Made by a program: the position numbers and the translations under genes. DNA of 64,000 nt from Microbulbifer sp. MKSA007. Lineage in GTDB: Bacteria > Pseudomonadota > Gammaproteobacteria > Pseudomonadales > Cellvibrionaceae. How positions within the stretch are numbered: position 1 is the first letter of the stretch; the number at the start of each line of letters is the position of its first letter. Positions 26,705-36,258 of this stretch are shown here, piece after piece. The notes beneath the pieces were generated by a model. It saw only the letters and a list, made by a program, of their open reading frames with translations, was not told where the DNA came from and made no database searches. The stretch is from assembly GCA_032615215.1 (NCBI GenBank), contig CP128433.1:3803501-3867500 (forward strand), given 5' to 3'.

Positions 26705-27616
26705 CTAGTGGTGAGTACCGCTGTGGTTGCCGTAATGACTGACCAGCATCCCCGCCAGCATCAAACCACAACCAATTAACTCCGTGGTATTGAGCATTTC
26801 ATTGAGGAATAGCCAGCCCGCCGCCAGGGCAAAAACTGCCTCCAGGCTCATAATTACGGTAGCGTGAGAAGGCGCGGCGTAGCGTTGGGCCAAGAGCTGG
26901 AAAGTAAACGCCAGTGCCGTGGAGAAAATCATCATATAGGCGATAGGCCAAGCCGCATCGATCGCCGATTGCAGTGTCGCCTCTTCGGTAAATAGCGAAG
27001 CTACGGCGGACAAAAGGCCACACACCAGGAACTGGATACAGGCGAGTCGCAAAGCGTCGTAGCGTTTTACCAGTCGATCTGCCGTCAATACCTGGATGGC
27101 AAAAACAAAGGCACTGGCAAATACCATTAAGTCGCCCACCAGCTGGGATTCTTCACTGAAGTCCGCCAACCAATAGAGACCGAACAAAGCGAGACCAATT
27201 CCCATCCAGGTCCAGCGATTGGTTTTATGCCCCAGGGACAAACCGATTACAGGCACCAGCAGTAAATAAAAACCGGTAATAAATCCGGCGCGGCCGGCAG
27301 TGGTATACAGCAGGCTCACCTGTTGCAGTGCCGCGCCTAGAAACAGCCAAAAACCCAACAGTGCGCCACCGGGCAGGCAGGCCCGCCAGGTGTGATTCAC
27401 CGATTGCCCTTCGGCTTCACCGGGCTGGGCATCGCGACGGGAGGACAACCAGTAAACGATGGGGATCAGGATTAAACCGCCGAGAATAAAACGCCATGCG
27501 TTAAATGCCAGCGGCTCAATATCCGCCATGGCAATCTTTTGTGGCACAAAGGCAACGCCCCAGAAGAGAGCGGCTAATAACAGTAGGACTTCGGCCTGGA
27601 CTTGTTTACGTTTCAC
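26705..27616 (-). CDS. EamA/DMT-family transporter
   Basis: The 303-residue protein has about ten transmembrane helices in two EamA repeats (about 8-145 and 155-295), with LLLAALFWGVAFVPQKIA at the start and SLEAVFALAAGWLFLNE in the second repeat, the hallmark motif of drug/metabolite transporters. Substrate unknown. It sits just upstream of the LysE-type exporter in the same direction, a small transporter operon. It lies downstream of recJ after a hairpin. Confidence 0.9.
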   Translation of the reverse strand: MKRKQVQAEVLLLLAALFWGVAFVPQKIAMADIEPLAFNAWRFILGGLILIPIVYWLSSRRDAQPGEAEGQSVNHTWRACLPGGALLGFWLFLGAALQQVSLLYTTAGRAGFITGFYLLLVPVIGLSLGHKTNRWTWMGIGLALFGLYWLADFSEESQLVGDLMVFASAFVFAIQVLTADRLVKRYDALRLACIQFLVCGLLSAVASLFTEEATLQSAIDAAWPIAYMMIFSTALAFTFQLLAQRYAAPSHATVIMSLEAVFALAAGWLFLNEMLNTTELIGCGLMLAGMLVSHYGNHSGTHH

Positions 27617-27643
27617 TACTTTTTACTTCCAAACAACTTAGGA

Positions 27644-27678
27644 GCTGTTGCAAAAAACTCCGTGTTTTTCCCAACAGC
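27644..27678 (-). terminator. hairpin between recJ and the EamA gene
   Basis: GCTGTTG (27644-27650) pairs with CAACAGC (27672-27678), and the loop holds AAAAAAC and GTTTTT segments that can extend the stem. It lies 18 bases beyond the recJ stop and probably ends that transcript or separates it from the transporter pair. Confidence 0.5.
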
Positions 27679-27695
27679 CAAATACAAAGTGCGCC

Positions 27696-29438
27696 CTATA
27701 CCGCTTCTAACAGGCTCACCATTAATTGCAGGGATTCCCGCCCGCGAAATTCATTAACATCGAGCTTAAAAGCCAAGCGCACTCTTTCCGTGGGCTGCGG
27801 CCACTGCTCGGTGTCCACATTAAAAGCAATAGCATCCAGCGCCAGTTGCGGCGCCTGGGGCGGCGCCACCACCATTTTTAAATGGCGCTCGCCGACGATG
27901 CGCTGTTGCAGCAACAGGAATTCACCGTCGAATACCGGCTCTGGAAACGCCTGTCCCCAGGGCGCACAAGCGCGCAACATGGCTGCCGTGTGCAAAGTGT
28001 AATCCCCAGATTCCAACTCACCGTCAGAGTCGATAACCGCGTGCAGCTGGTTTTCATTCAGGCGGTTGCGCACCACCTGCTCAAAAGCCTTGCGGAAAGC
28101 CTCCAGGTTTTCCTGGGGTAAGCTCAGCCCCGCCGCCATGGCGTGGCCACCGAACTTGCTGATCAGGTCCGGGTGAGAGGCGGCTACGTCACTCAGGGCA
28201 TCGCGAATATGCAGCCCGGGAATCGAACGCGCAGAGCCCTTCACCAGGCCGTTATCACCCTCAGCAAATGCGATCACCGGGCGGTGGAATTTCTCTTTGA
28301 TGCGGCTGGCCAAAATACCCACCACACCTTGATGCCAGTTGGCATCGTACAGACACAAACTCCAGGGAATTTCGCCCTCCAGGCGCAACTCATCCAGGGC
28401 CGCCATTGCCTCCCGCTGCATCCCCTGCTCGATCGCTTTGCGATCCCGGTTCAGGGCATCCAGCTCGCCGGCCAGCTCCCGCGCTTCACTGGGATCGCGG
28501 GTGAGCAGGCAGCGGATACCGGTGCCGATATCGTCGAGACGACCAGCCGCATTAATTCGCGGCCCCAAAATAAAACCAATATCTGTGGTAGAGAGCCTGC
28601 GCTGGTCGCGCCCGGCAACCTCCATCAGGGCGGCAATACCGGGCCGGCAGTGGCCGGCACGGATACGGGCGATGCCCTGATGAACCAGAATCCGGTTGTT
28701 GTGATCCAGCGGGACCAGGTCGGCCACAGTACCCAAGGCGACCAAATCCAGGTATTCGGCCATATTGGGCGGGGCGATACCGCTCTGCTCAAACCACCCA
28801 CTCTGCTGTAGGGCCGTGCGCAAACGGCTGAGCAGATAAAAGATCACCCCCACCCCAGCGAGGTTCTTGCTGGGAAAGTCACAGTCCGGCTGGTTCGGGT
28901 TTACGATGGCATCCGCCTGCGGCAGCTCACTGCCGGGCAGGTGGTGATCCGTCACAATCACTTTCATACCAGCAGCTTTTGCCGCTGCCACGCCCTCGAT
29001 ACTGCTAATACCGTTATCTACGGTGATCAGCAGATCGGGCTGATAATCTTTGGCTACCTCGACAATTTCTGGAGTCAGCCCGTAGCCGAAGTCAAAGCGA
29101 TTCGGCACCAGGTACTCCACTCCCGGCGCGCCCATTGCACCCAGGGCCAACACCCCCAAGGTGCTACTGGTGGCTCCATCCGCATCGAAATCCCCCACGA
29201 TAAGGATTTTCTTTTGCCCGTGGATAGCATCCACCAGCAAGGCAACGGCAGCCTCCAGCCCTCGCATACTCTGCGGGCTCTGTAATTGAGAGAGGCTGTG
29301 ATCCAGCGCTTCTTCGCTGACAATTCCCCGCCCCAACAGGACACGCTGCAATATTTTTGGTGTTTCAGAAGCAAAACGGCCAGTAGACAAATCCACTGGC
29401 CGCCGCTGAATTTTTGTACTCAATGTATTTCTCAGCAA
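27696..29438 (-). CDS. recJ: single-stranded-DNA-specific exonuclease RecJ
   Basis: The 580-residue protein has the DHH phosphoesterase motifs: VGDFDADGATSS, TVDNGIS, VTDHHLPG and later NAAGRLDD (DHHA1 region), then a C-terminal OB-like domain. RecJ degrades 5' single strands in recombination and mismatch repair and needs Mn or Mg. The open frame starts at TTG 29438; a second TTG at 29423 (MSTKIQRR) has GAGAA at better spacing and could be the real start. It follows thrC by 45 bases on the same strand. Confidence 0.96.
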   Translation of the reverse strand: MLRNTLSTKIQRRPVDLSTGRFASETPKILQRVLLGRGIVSEEALDHSLSQLQSPQSMRGLEAAVALLVDAIHGQKKILIVGDFDADGATSSTLGVLALGAMGAPGVEYLVPNRFDFGYGLTPEIVEVAKDYQPDLLITVDNGISSIEGVAAAKAAGMKVIVTDHHLPGSELPQADAIVNPNQPDCDFPSKNLAGVGVIFYLLSRLRTALQQSGWFEQSGIAPPNMAEYLDLVALGTVADLVPLDHNNRILVHQGIARIRAGHCRPGIAALMEVAGRDQRRLSTTDIGFILGPRINAAGRLDDIGTGIRCLLTRDPSEARELAGELDALNRDRKAIEQGMQREAMAALDELRLEGEIPWSLCLYDANWHQGVVGILASRIKEKFHRPVIAFAEGDNGLVKGSARSIPGLHIRDALSDVAASHPDLISKFGGHAMAAGLSLPQENLEAFRKAFEQVVRNRLNENQLHAVIDSDGELESGDYTLHTAAMLRACAPWGQAFPEPVFDGEFLLLQQRIVGERHLKMVVAPPQAPQLALDAIAFNVDTEQWPQPTERVRLAFKLDVNEFRGRESLQLMVSLLEAV

Positions 29439-29483
29439 ACTAATAGCTAATCGGTTGCCGCTTATTGCACGACAGTGTGCCGA

Positions 29484-30884
29484 TTAACTGCCTTCTGACA
29501 GCATCGTCGCCATATAGTCGTGTACTTGGGACAAGTTATTGGGCAATACCTTGAAGCGCTCCTCCCGCTGCCAGAGATCCTGCATATGACTCGGCAGGGG
29601 AATCTCTTTTTCTGGCAGGGCCTGGGCCACGGCATCGGGGAATTTTGCCGGGTGTGCGGTAGATAAGCAAACCATAGGCTGTTCGGTGGAGTGACCCACC
29701 TGTCGTGCGGCTTCAACCCCGATAGCTGTATGCGGATCAAGTAGATATTCACAGGAGCGGAAGGTCTCGCCAATCACTTCAACCGTGCGCTTGTCATCCA
29801 CCCGGCTGGAGGAGAAAACTTCTCTCGCTTTGCCCAGGGCCGATTCACTCAAATGCATGGGCTGGCTGCGATCCGCGAGCAATTCAGCAACCGTCGCACC
29901 ATCGCGACCGTAGAGATCAAACAGCAATCGCTCAAAGTTGCTCGACACCATAATATCCATACTGGGAGACAAGCTGTGCACCAGTGGTTTGGGAGTGTGG
30001 TCATTGCCGCTGATGCAGCGATGCAGAATATCGTTGGCATTGGTCGCAATTACCAATTGGTCGATAGGCAATCCCATCTGCCTCGCCAGGTAACCGGCAA
30101 AAATATCGCCAAAATTACCGGTGGGCACGGAGAAATTAACGGTTTTATCCGGCGCCCCCAGGCGCAGGGCAGCATAAAAGTAATAGACGATCTGCGCCAT
30201 AATCCGCGCCCAGTTAATGGAGTTAACCGCTACCAGGCGGCGTCCATCGGGCAGGAATGATTGATCGGCAAAACTCGCTTTCACCATATTCTGGCAATCG
30301 TCGAAATTACCTTCGAGAGCGATATTAAATACGTTGTCCGACTGCACTGTGGTCATCTGGCGTCGCTGGACTTCAGATACACGGTTATGGGGGTGCAGAA
30401 TAAAAATATCGATATTGTCGCAATGGCGGCAACCTTCGATCGCAGCCGAACCGGTATCCCCAGAAGTTGCCCCCATAACCACCACTCTCTCACCGCGCTT
30501 TTTCAGCAGGTGATCAAAGAGTTGGCCGAGGAACTGCAAGGCAAAATCTTTGAATGCCAGGGTGGGCCCGTGAAACAACTCGAGCACCCACTCATTGGTG
30601 TCTGTCTGCACCAGCGGGGCAATAGCCTTGTGGCGGAAGTGCTTGTAGGAACGTCCGATAATACCGCTCAGCTCTTCATCACTGAGATCACCCCCCACAA
30701 ACGGCTGGATAATGCGAAAGGCCAGCTGCTCGTAATCAAGCCCCGCCATAGAGGCAATTTCCTCGCGAGAAAACTTCGGCAAATTCTCGGGAACATAGAG
30801 GCCTCCATCGCTGGCAAGGCCTGTTAGTACGGTATCGGCGAAGGAGAGAGACGGCGCGCTGCCGCGTGTGCTGACAAATTTCAC
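29484..30884 (-). CDS. thrC: threonine synthase
   Basis: The 466-residue PLP enzyme has the Thr_synth N-terminal domain (KFVSTRG, LSFADTVLTGLASDGGLYVP) and the PLP lysine in GPTLAFKDFALQFLG (about residue 107-110). VVMGATSGDTGSAAIEG and NFGDIFAGYLA bind PLP phosphate. It converts O-phosphohomoserine to threonine and phosphate. The start is GTG. It lies 86 bases downstream of hom, giving the hom-thrC pair typical of pseudomonads and relatives. Confidence 0.97.
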   Translation of the reverse strand: MKFVSTRGSAPSLSFADTVLTGLASDGGLYVPENLPKFSREEIASMAGLDYEQLAFRIIQPFVGGDLSDEELSGIIGRSYKHFRHKAIAPLVQTDTNEWVLELFHGPTLAFKDFALQFLGQLFDHLLKKRGERVVVMGATSGDTGSAAIEGCRHCDNIDIFILHPHNRVSEVQRRQMTTVQSDNVFNIALEGNFDDCQNMVKASFADQSFLPDGRRLVAVNSINWARIMAQIVYYFYAALRLGAPDKTVNFSVPTGNFGDIFAGYLARQMGLPIDQLVIATNANDILHRCISGNDHTPKPLVHSLSPSMDIMVSSNFERLLFDLYGRDGATVAELLADRSQPMHLSESALGKAREVFSSSRVDDKRTVEVIGETFRSCEYLLDPHTAIGVEAARQVGHSTEQPMVCLSTAHPAKFPDAVAQALPEKEIPLPSHMQDLWQREERFKVLPNNLSQVHDYMATMLSEGS

Positions 30885-30970
30885 AGTATTTCTTGGCTCT
30901 TATCGCTGGCTGGGGAGTTAATTGATTGGAGCACCGAGCCCGGGGTTATGTCACTCGGCGCCCGCGGGGT

Positions 30971-32335
30971 TTATCCGAGGCTCTCGACACGAATCCTGAC
31001 GACTTCACCTTCGACCGTTTCCAAAGCCTCTATTTGTGCAACCGCTTGGCGGAGGCTGGCTTCATCAGCTCGACTGGTCAAAATCACCACCGGGACAAGT
31101 GCTTCACCTTCAACCGGTTCGTGCTGGATCAGAGCCTCGATGCTGATGCCCTGATCACTGCAAATGGTGGCCACCTGAGACATAACTCCGGGCTTGTCGT
31201 GGGCGGCGATGCGCAGATAGTAACTGGTGATAACATCCTCTTCCGGCAACACCTGGGTACCCCCCTGCTCTGCCAGGGCGACACCTGCTGCCGGTACTCG
31301 GTGCTCCGGCTTGGCCTCAAGAGTGCGGGCCACATCAACAAGATCGGCGATCACTGCCGATGCCGTGGCTTCATCGCCCGCACCAGCGCCGTAATACAGG
31401 GTTGGTCCCACAGCATCGCCGCTGACCAGCACCGCATTCATAACGCCGTTTACGTTGGCGATCAGGCGGCGCTGGGGGATTAAAGTCGGGTGCACCCGCA
31501 ACTCCACGCCCTTGTCAGTGCGACGCGCAATCCCCAGATGCTTGATACGGTATCCCAGCTCATCAGCGTAGCGAATATCTTCACTACAGATCCGGCTGAT
31601 GCCTTCGGTGTACACCTTGTCAAAAGCGAGCGGCATAGCAAATGCCAGGGAGGCCATAATTACCAGTTTGTGAGCAGCATCGATACCTTCCACGTCAAAA
31701 GTGGGGTCAGCTTCCGCATACCCTAAAGCTTGGGCCTGGGCCAGTGCTTCATCAAAACTTCGCCCTTTCTCACGCATTTCAGTGAGGATGTAATTGCCGG
31801 TGCCGTTAATAATTCCGGCGAGCCACTGCACCTGGTTGCCCACCAACCCTTCGCGCAGGGATTTAATAATAGGAATACCGCCAGCTACTGCCGCCTCATA
31901 AGCAATGGTGACATTGTGCTTTGCGGCCAGCTCAAACAGCTCGTTGCCGTGTTCGGCAATCAACGCCTTGTTAGCGGTGACAATATGCTTGCCATTTTCA
32001 ATCGCTGTGCGCACCAGCTCCTTGGCTACCGTAGTACCACCGATAAGCTCCACCAAAATATCCACGTTGGGATTATTGGCGACATCGAAAATTTCCCGGG
32101 TAACGTTTATCTGGCTGGTATCACAGTGTGCGTTATCGCGGCGCGCACCTATTTGCTCAATGACCAGGGCGCGACCGCAACGGGCTGCAATTTCCCGCCC
32201 ATTGCGCGCCAATACATTCACCGTTCCACTGCCGACAGTACCCAGGCCACAGATACCGATCCGCACGGCACGGGGTGCCTTTTTTACAACCACCTGAGCC
32301 TCCGCCTCCGCAGTCTCTTCCACTGTTGCGCTCAC
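30971..32335 (-). CDS. hom: homoserine dehydrogenase
   Basis: The 454-residue enzyme has an NAD(P)-binding fold (VRIGICGLGTVGSGTVNVL), the catalytic region with TANKALIAEHG and AAVAGGIPIIKSLREGLVG, a GTGNYILTEM segment, and a C-terminal ACT domain (about 370-450, LRIAAHDKPGVMSQVA) for threonine feedback. It reduces aspartate semialdehyde to homoserine for threonine and methionine. The start is GTG 32335 with GGAGG seven bases upstream. The N-terminus has about 20 extra residues, alanine and glutamate rich. It is transcribed with thrC. Confidence 0.97.
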   Translation of the reverse strand: MSATVEETAEAEAQVVVKKAPRAVRIGICGLGTVGSGTVNVLARNGREIAARCGRALVIEQIGARRDNAHCDTSQINVTREIFDVANNPNVDILVELIGGTTVAKELVRTAIENGKHIVTANKALIAEHGNELFELAAKHNVTIAYEAAVAGGIPIIKSLREGLVGNQVQWLAGIINGTGNYILTEMREKGRSFDEALAQAQALGYAEADPTFDVEGIDAAHKLVIMASLAFAMPLAFDKVYTEGISRICSEDIRYADELGYRIKHLGIARRTDKGVELRVHPTLIPQRRLIANVNGVMNAVLVSGDAVGPTLYYGAGAGDEATASAVIADLVDVARTLEAKPEHRVPAAGVALAEQGGTQVLPEEDVITSYYLRIAAHDKPGVMSQVATICSDQGISIEALIQHEPVEGEALVPVVILTSRADEASLRQAVAQIEALETVEGEVVRIRVESLG

Positions 32336-32696
32336 AATGTTCCTCCGCGCAACTATAAGGGCAGCGAACCAGACCGGGATCTACCCCGATTACATAGAAA
32401 GTGCCACCACAGGAAGTCGCGCAATAAATGCAAATAAAATTGACAAAAGATCATCAACCTTACCGAGCGGAACGTAAAAAAGTCAATATAATTGCGCCAT
32501 AAAGGCACCGCTTCCAGCTAGAGTAGAGTCGAAACTTCTGTCACCCAAAATCACCTCTTGAAACCAACAGCGTCCTCAGTAGATGCTATAGAAGCATCTA
32601 CTAGCATCAGGTAACAGCAACCTGCGAAATTGCATCCACCGCGCCTTTGCACAAAATAGGGGCGTACTGAATCCGGACTCAGATAGTGGTCGAGTA
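32336..32696. promoter_or_regulatory. divergent control region between hom and ansA
   Basis: These 361 bases have no gene and must hold the promoters of the hom operon (minus) and ansA (plus). AGTAGATGCT (32578-32587) and AGCATCTACT (32593-32602) form a perfect 10-bp hairpin with a 5-base loop about 95 bases before ansA; it may be an operator or an mRNA leader stem. Confidence 0.5.
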
Positions 32697-33710
32697 ATGA
32701 AGAAAACCCTAATCCTTTATACAGGCGGAACCCTGGGAATGCGCCGAAGCGAATCGGGCTATGTGCCTGACGCCGACCTGGAAGGCGCACTGGGCCGCCT
32801 CTTACAAGATGTTATCGGCCAGCTTCCACAATACGATTTCCAGGCACTCGACCCACTGCTGGATAGCGCCAATATGCGACCAAAGGACTGGTATCACATT
32901 GCCAGCCTGATACGCGACAACTATAGCCAGTACTCAGGCTTTTTGGTGCTGCACGGCACCGACACCATGGCCTACACCGCCTCAGCACTGTCCTTTGCCC
33001 TACAAGGCATAGAAAAGCCCGTGGTCGTCACCGGTTCCCAGATTCCCTTGCGGGAGATGCGTAGCGACGCCTATAACAACTTAATTGCGGCGCTATTATT
33101 AAGCGGCTCCGACGATATCAGGGAGGTTTGCCTCTACTTCAACGGCAAACTTCTACGCGGCAACCGTGCAGTGAAGGTCAGTTCTGGCTCACTGGATGCT
33201 TTTAGCAGCCCCAATTACCCCTGTCTCGGGGAAGTGGGTATCCAGGTCAATATCGACCACAACGCCCTGCTGGTGCCCACCGGTGAACCGCAGTTTCAGA
33301 TTCCCGCCAATGCCAATGGCGGAGTGATTTTACTGAAACTATTCCCCGGTATATCTCCCTCACTGATTGAAAAAATTTTAGAGAGCCGCCCCAAGGGCCT
33401 GATTATTGAAACATACGGCACCGGCAATGCACCGACTGACGACAGCGCATTTACCGAGCAGCTTGAGAAGGCCTCAAAGCTCGGCACTATTTGTGTAGCA
33501 GTGTCCCAGTGTTTGGAGCACCAGGTGGATCTGGGTAAATACGCTGCGGGCTCCGCACTGCTTGATGCCGGTGTTATAGGTGGTCTGGATATGACCAGCG
33601 AAGCCTGTTTTGTAAAGCTCAACCACCTGTTGGCAATGGGCCATTCCGATACGGAAATTAAAACCCTATTACAGCGCCCGTTGTGCGGTGAGTGCAATCA
33701 CCCCAACTGA
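32697..33710 (+). CDS. ansA: type I (cytosolic) L-asparaginase
   Basis: The 337-residue protein has the asparaginase nucleophile motif TLILYTGGTLGM (T at about 9-12) and the second motif GFLVLHGTDTMAYTASALSFAL with catalytic T-D. There is no signal peptide, so it is the cytosolic type I enzyme, hydrolysing asparagine to aspartate and ammonia. It is the first gene of a plus-strand module with an HTH gene and aspA, which suggests use of asparagine and aspartate as nitrogen and carbon sources. The start is ATG in a TAATGA context. Confidence 0.95.
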   Translation: MKKTLILYTGGTLGMRRSESGYVPDADLEGALGRLLQDVIGQLPQYDFQALDPLLDSANMRPKDWYHIASLIRDNYSQYSGFLVLHGTDTMAYTASALSFALQGIEKPVVVTGSQIPLREMRSDAYNNLIAALLLSGSDDIREVCLYFNGKLLRGNRAVKVSSGSLDAFSSPNYPCLGEVGIQVNIDHNALLVPTGEPQFQIPANANGGVILLKLFPGISPSLIEKILESRPKGLIIETYGTGNAPTDDSAFTEQLEKASKLGTICVAVSQCLEHQVDLGKYAAGSALLDAGVIGGLDMTSEACFVKLNHLLAMGHSDTEIKTLLQRPLCGECNHPN

Positions 33711-33816
33711 TAAAAACTGAAACTATTGGCGAGGCCATATGGCTTCGCCTTTAAAAAGGCGATCGAGTGATTAACAGGGATTGAAGGGATAACCTCTATC
33801 CAGAAGCAAAATACCG

Positions 33817-34632
33817 ATGAGCAACGATTTTTCGCAAAACCTCCGCCTTCTGTGCAGCTTCTACCCATCCATAGCCGAGGTGTGCCGGCGAATTGGGGTG
33901 AACCGTGCCCAGTTCAATAAATATCTCAACGGTAACACTCAACCCTCCCAGTATACCCTGGGAAAGATATGTCATTTTTTTGGCGTAGAGCCCCATGAAA
34001 TCGTGATGCCCCACGAGCAATTCAGCCAAATTGTTCGCGTACGCAACGCGCCCGTCTCCGACAGCCTCCCCGCCAGGCCCTACAATCGCGATATTGATAT
34101 TCTGATGCGGGAGTCCCAGGGGCGGGCCGATAAATATTTAGGCTTCTATTTCGAGTACCACTACTCCATGACCTTCTCCGACCATATTATTCGCAGCCTG
34201 CTGCATATTGAGTCAGATGGTGATGGGTATTATTTTCAGCGCTTCGAACGAATGCGCTACCCGGACAGGGATGAGTGGTATAAATCCCGCTATAAAGGCA
34301 TGCTGCTCTTTCTTGCCGATCGTATTTTTCTGGTTGGCTATGAATCACTGACTCACAATGAAATCGCACAAACTATTTTATACCCTACTTATAAAAGCCG
34401 AGTCAGCTATCTATCCGGATTAAAGCTGGGAGCATCCGCCAGTGACAGGCGTGAGCCCGTCTGCACAAAAGTAGTTCTCGAATCTCTCGGTCACAACATC
34501 AGCATAAAAAATGCACTGAAATTATGTGGTGTTTTTGGTCCTGAGTCCGAAGAGATAAACAAAAACATCCGCGAGAATATTCGCGCAACCTCTACAGAAG
34601 GGCCGCAGAGTTTCTTTGCGACACCACTCTAA
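33817..34632 (+). CDS. HTH (XRE-like) regulator with uncharacterised C-terminal domain
   Basis: The 271-residue protein has an N-terminal helix-turn-helix of the Cro/C1 type (LRLLCSFYPSIAEVCRRIG, NRAQFNKYLNGNTQPS, ICHFFGVEPHEI, about 8-65). Its C-terminal domain of about 180 residues (YLGFYFEYHYSMTF, GMLLFLADRIFLVGYE) is one I do not recognise, perhaps a ligand-sensing domain. Its place between ansA and aspA suggests it controls asparagine/aspartate degradation, an inference from context. The 106-base gap before it and the 107-base gap after it may hold separate promoters. Confidence 0.8.
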   Translation: MSNDFSQNLRLLCSFYPSIAEVCRRIGVNRAQFNKYLNGNTQPSQYTLGKICHFFGVEPHEIVMPHEQFSQIVRVRNAPVSDSLPARPYNRDIDILMRESQGRADKYLGFYFEYHYSMTFSDHIIRSLLHIESDGDGYYFQRFERMRYPDRDEWYKSRYKGMLLFLADRIFLVGYESLTHNEIAQTILYPTYKSRVSYLSGLKLGASASDRREPVCTKVVLESLGHNISIKNALKLCGVFGPESEEINKNIRENIRATSTEGPQSFFATPL

Positions 34633-34739
34633 AAAATACTTCCCAATTAATTACTAAATTACCCCAACACGAGGCTTGCGGGAGGTGGAGATATTACCCC
34701 ACCCCACACAGGCCCATACGATGAAGAGAAGAGAAACTG

Positions 34740-36206
34740 ATGACCAACGATTTCCACACACTCAAACCAATGCCGGTTTTTAGTGCAGGTGCAGAAACCC
34801 GCTTGGAGAAAGACTTATTGGGTGAGCGCGAAGTACCGGCCGATGTCTATTTTGGCATTCAAACTTTACGCGCTTTGGAAAATTTCCAGATTACCGGAAT
34901 TACCCTGAATCACTTCCCCAATCTGGTAAAAGCACTGGCGATGGTAAAAAAAGCTGCGGCCAGCGCCAATGGACAGCTCGGCTACCTGGAGCCCAAACTG
35001 CAAGATGCCATTGCCACTGCCTGTGACGAGATTATCGATGGCAAACTGCACGATCAATTTTTGGTAGATATGATTCAGGGCGGCGCCGGTACTTCTACCA
35101 ATATGAATGCCAATGAGGTGATTGCCAACCGCGCGCTGGAATTACTCGGTCACAACAAAGCCGAGTACAAAAAAGTACACCCAAACAACCATGTAAACCT
35201 GTCGCAATCTACCAATGATGTTTATCCAACCTCGATAAACCTGGCCATTCTGCTCAGCTACAGCGACCTGGTTCAGTCCATGGAGAGCTTGTGCGTTGAG
35301 TTCGACAAGAAGGCCAAAGAGTTTGCCTCAGTAATTAAAATGGGGCGCACCCAGCTGCAAGATGCGGTACCTATGACTCTGGGCCAGGAGTTTGCCGCCT
35401 TCGCCGCTACTGTGCGCGAAGATGTCGACAGAGTTAAAGAGCTGGTCGCTCTATTCAAAGAGATCAATATGGGGGGCACCGCGATCGGAACCGGCATTAA
35501 TACGGACCCGGAATATCGCCAGCTGGTTGTTAACGCGCTGTCAGAGATTTCCGCCATCGACTTTGTCTGCGCAGAAAACCTGGTGGAAGCCACTTCCGAC
35601 ATGGGCGCCTTCGTGATGTTCTCCGGCGTAATGAAACGCATCGCCGTTAAGATCTCGAAAATTTGCAGCGATTTACGCCTGATTTCCAGCGGCCCTCGCG
35701 CTGGCCTCAATGAAATTAACCTGCCGCCGATGCAACCCGGCTCATCCATTATGCCCGGCAAGGTCAACCCGGTTATTCCCGAAGTGGTTAACCAGGTTGC
35801 CTACCAGGTGATCGGCAACGACCTCACGATTACCCTGGCTGCTGAATCCGGCCAGTTGCAGCTCAATGTAATGGAGCCAGTAATCGCCTTTAACCTGCTA
35901 CAGTCCATGCGCCTGATGACCCAAGCCATGACCACGCTTGCGGATCGTTGTGTGAGCGGCATCACTGCCAACGAAGAGCACTGCCTGCAACTGGTTGAGA
36001 ACAGCATCGGCCTGATTACTGCGGTAAACCCGTTTATTGGCTATGAAAATGCCACCCGCATCGCCAAGCAGGCACTAATTACCGGTGCCAGTGTGAAGCA
36101 GTTAATCCTTGATGAGGGGTTACTGAGTGAGGAGGAACTGAACGATATCCTCGCGCCGGAGAATATGACCCAGCCGAGAAAAGTAGAAATTAAAAACCCT
36201 GCTTGA
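34740..36206 (+). CDS. aspA: aspartate ammonia-lyase
   Basis: The 488-residue enzyme has the fumarase/aspartase signature GSSIMPGKVNPVIPE (about residue 338-352) and GGAGTSTNMNANEVIANRA. It deaminates aspartate to fumarate and ammonia, feeding the TCA cycle from the asparaginase product. The N-terminus is slightly longer than in E. coli (starts MTNDFHTLKPMPVF before TRLEKDLLGEREVP). Homologous fumarase C cannot be excluded, but context with ansA and the R-E-D-L-L-GE-E-VP start favour aspartase. It ends at a strong terminator. Confidence 0.92.
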   Translation: MTNDFHTLKPMPVFSAGAETRLEKDLLGEREVPADVYFGIQTLRALENFQITGITLNHFPNLVKALAMVKKAAASANGQLGYLEPKLQDAIATACDEIIDGKLHDQFLVDMIQGGAGTSTNMNANEVIANRALELLGHNKAEYKKVHPNNHVNLSQSTNDVYPTSINLAILLSYSDLVQSMESLCVEFDKKAKEFASVIKMGRTQLQDAVPMTLGQEFAAFAATVREDVDRVKELVALFKEINMGGTAIGTGINTDPEYRQLVVNALSEISAIDFVCAENLVEATSDMGAFVMFSGVMKRIAVKISKICSDLRLISSGPRAGLNEINLPPMQPGSSIMPGKVNPVIPEVVNQVAYQVIGNDLTITLAAESGQLQLNVMEPVIAFNLLQSMRLMTQAMTTLADRCVSGITANEEHCLQLVENSIGLITAVNPFIGYENATRIAKQALITGASVKQLILDEGLLSEEELNDILAPENMTQPRKVEIKNPA

Positions 36207-36211
36207 AAACA

Positions 36212-36243
36212 AAAACCGGCGGCCTCTCGGCTGCCGGTTTTTT
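36212..36243 (+). terminator. bidirectional terminator between aspA and dsbC
   Basis: ACCGGCGGC and GCTGCCGGT form a GC-rich stem around a short CTCTCG loop, with an A-run on the left and a T6 run on the right. The same hairpin read on the minus strand is followed by T5, so it can end both convergent transcripts. Confidence 0.9.
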
Positions 36244-36258
36244 AGCTATCAGCCGGGC

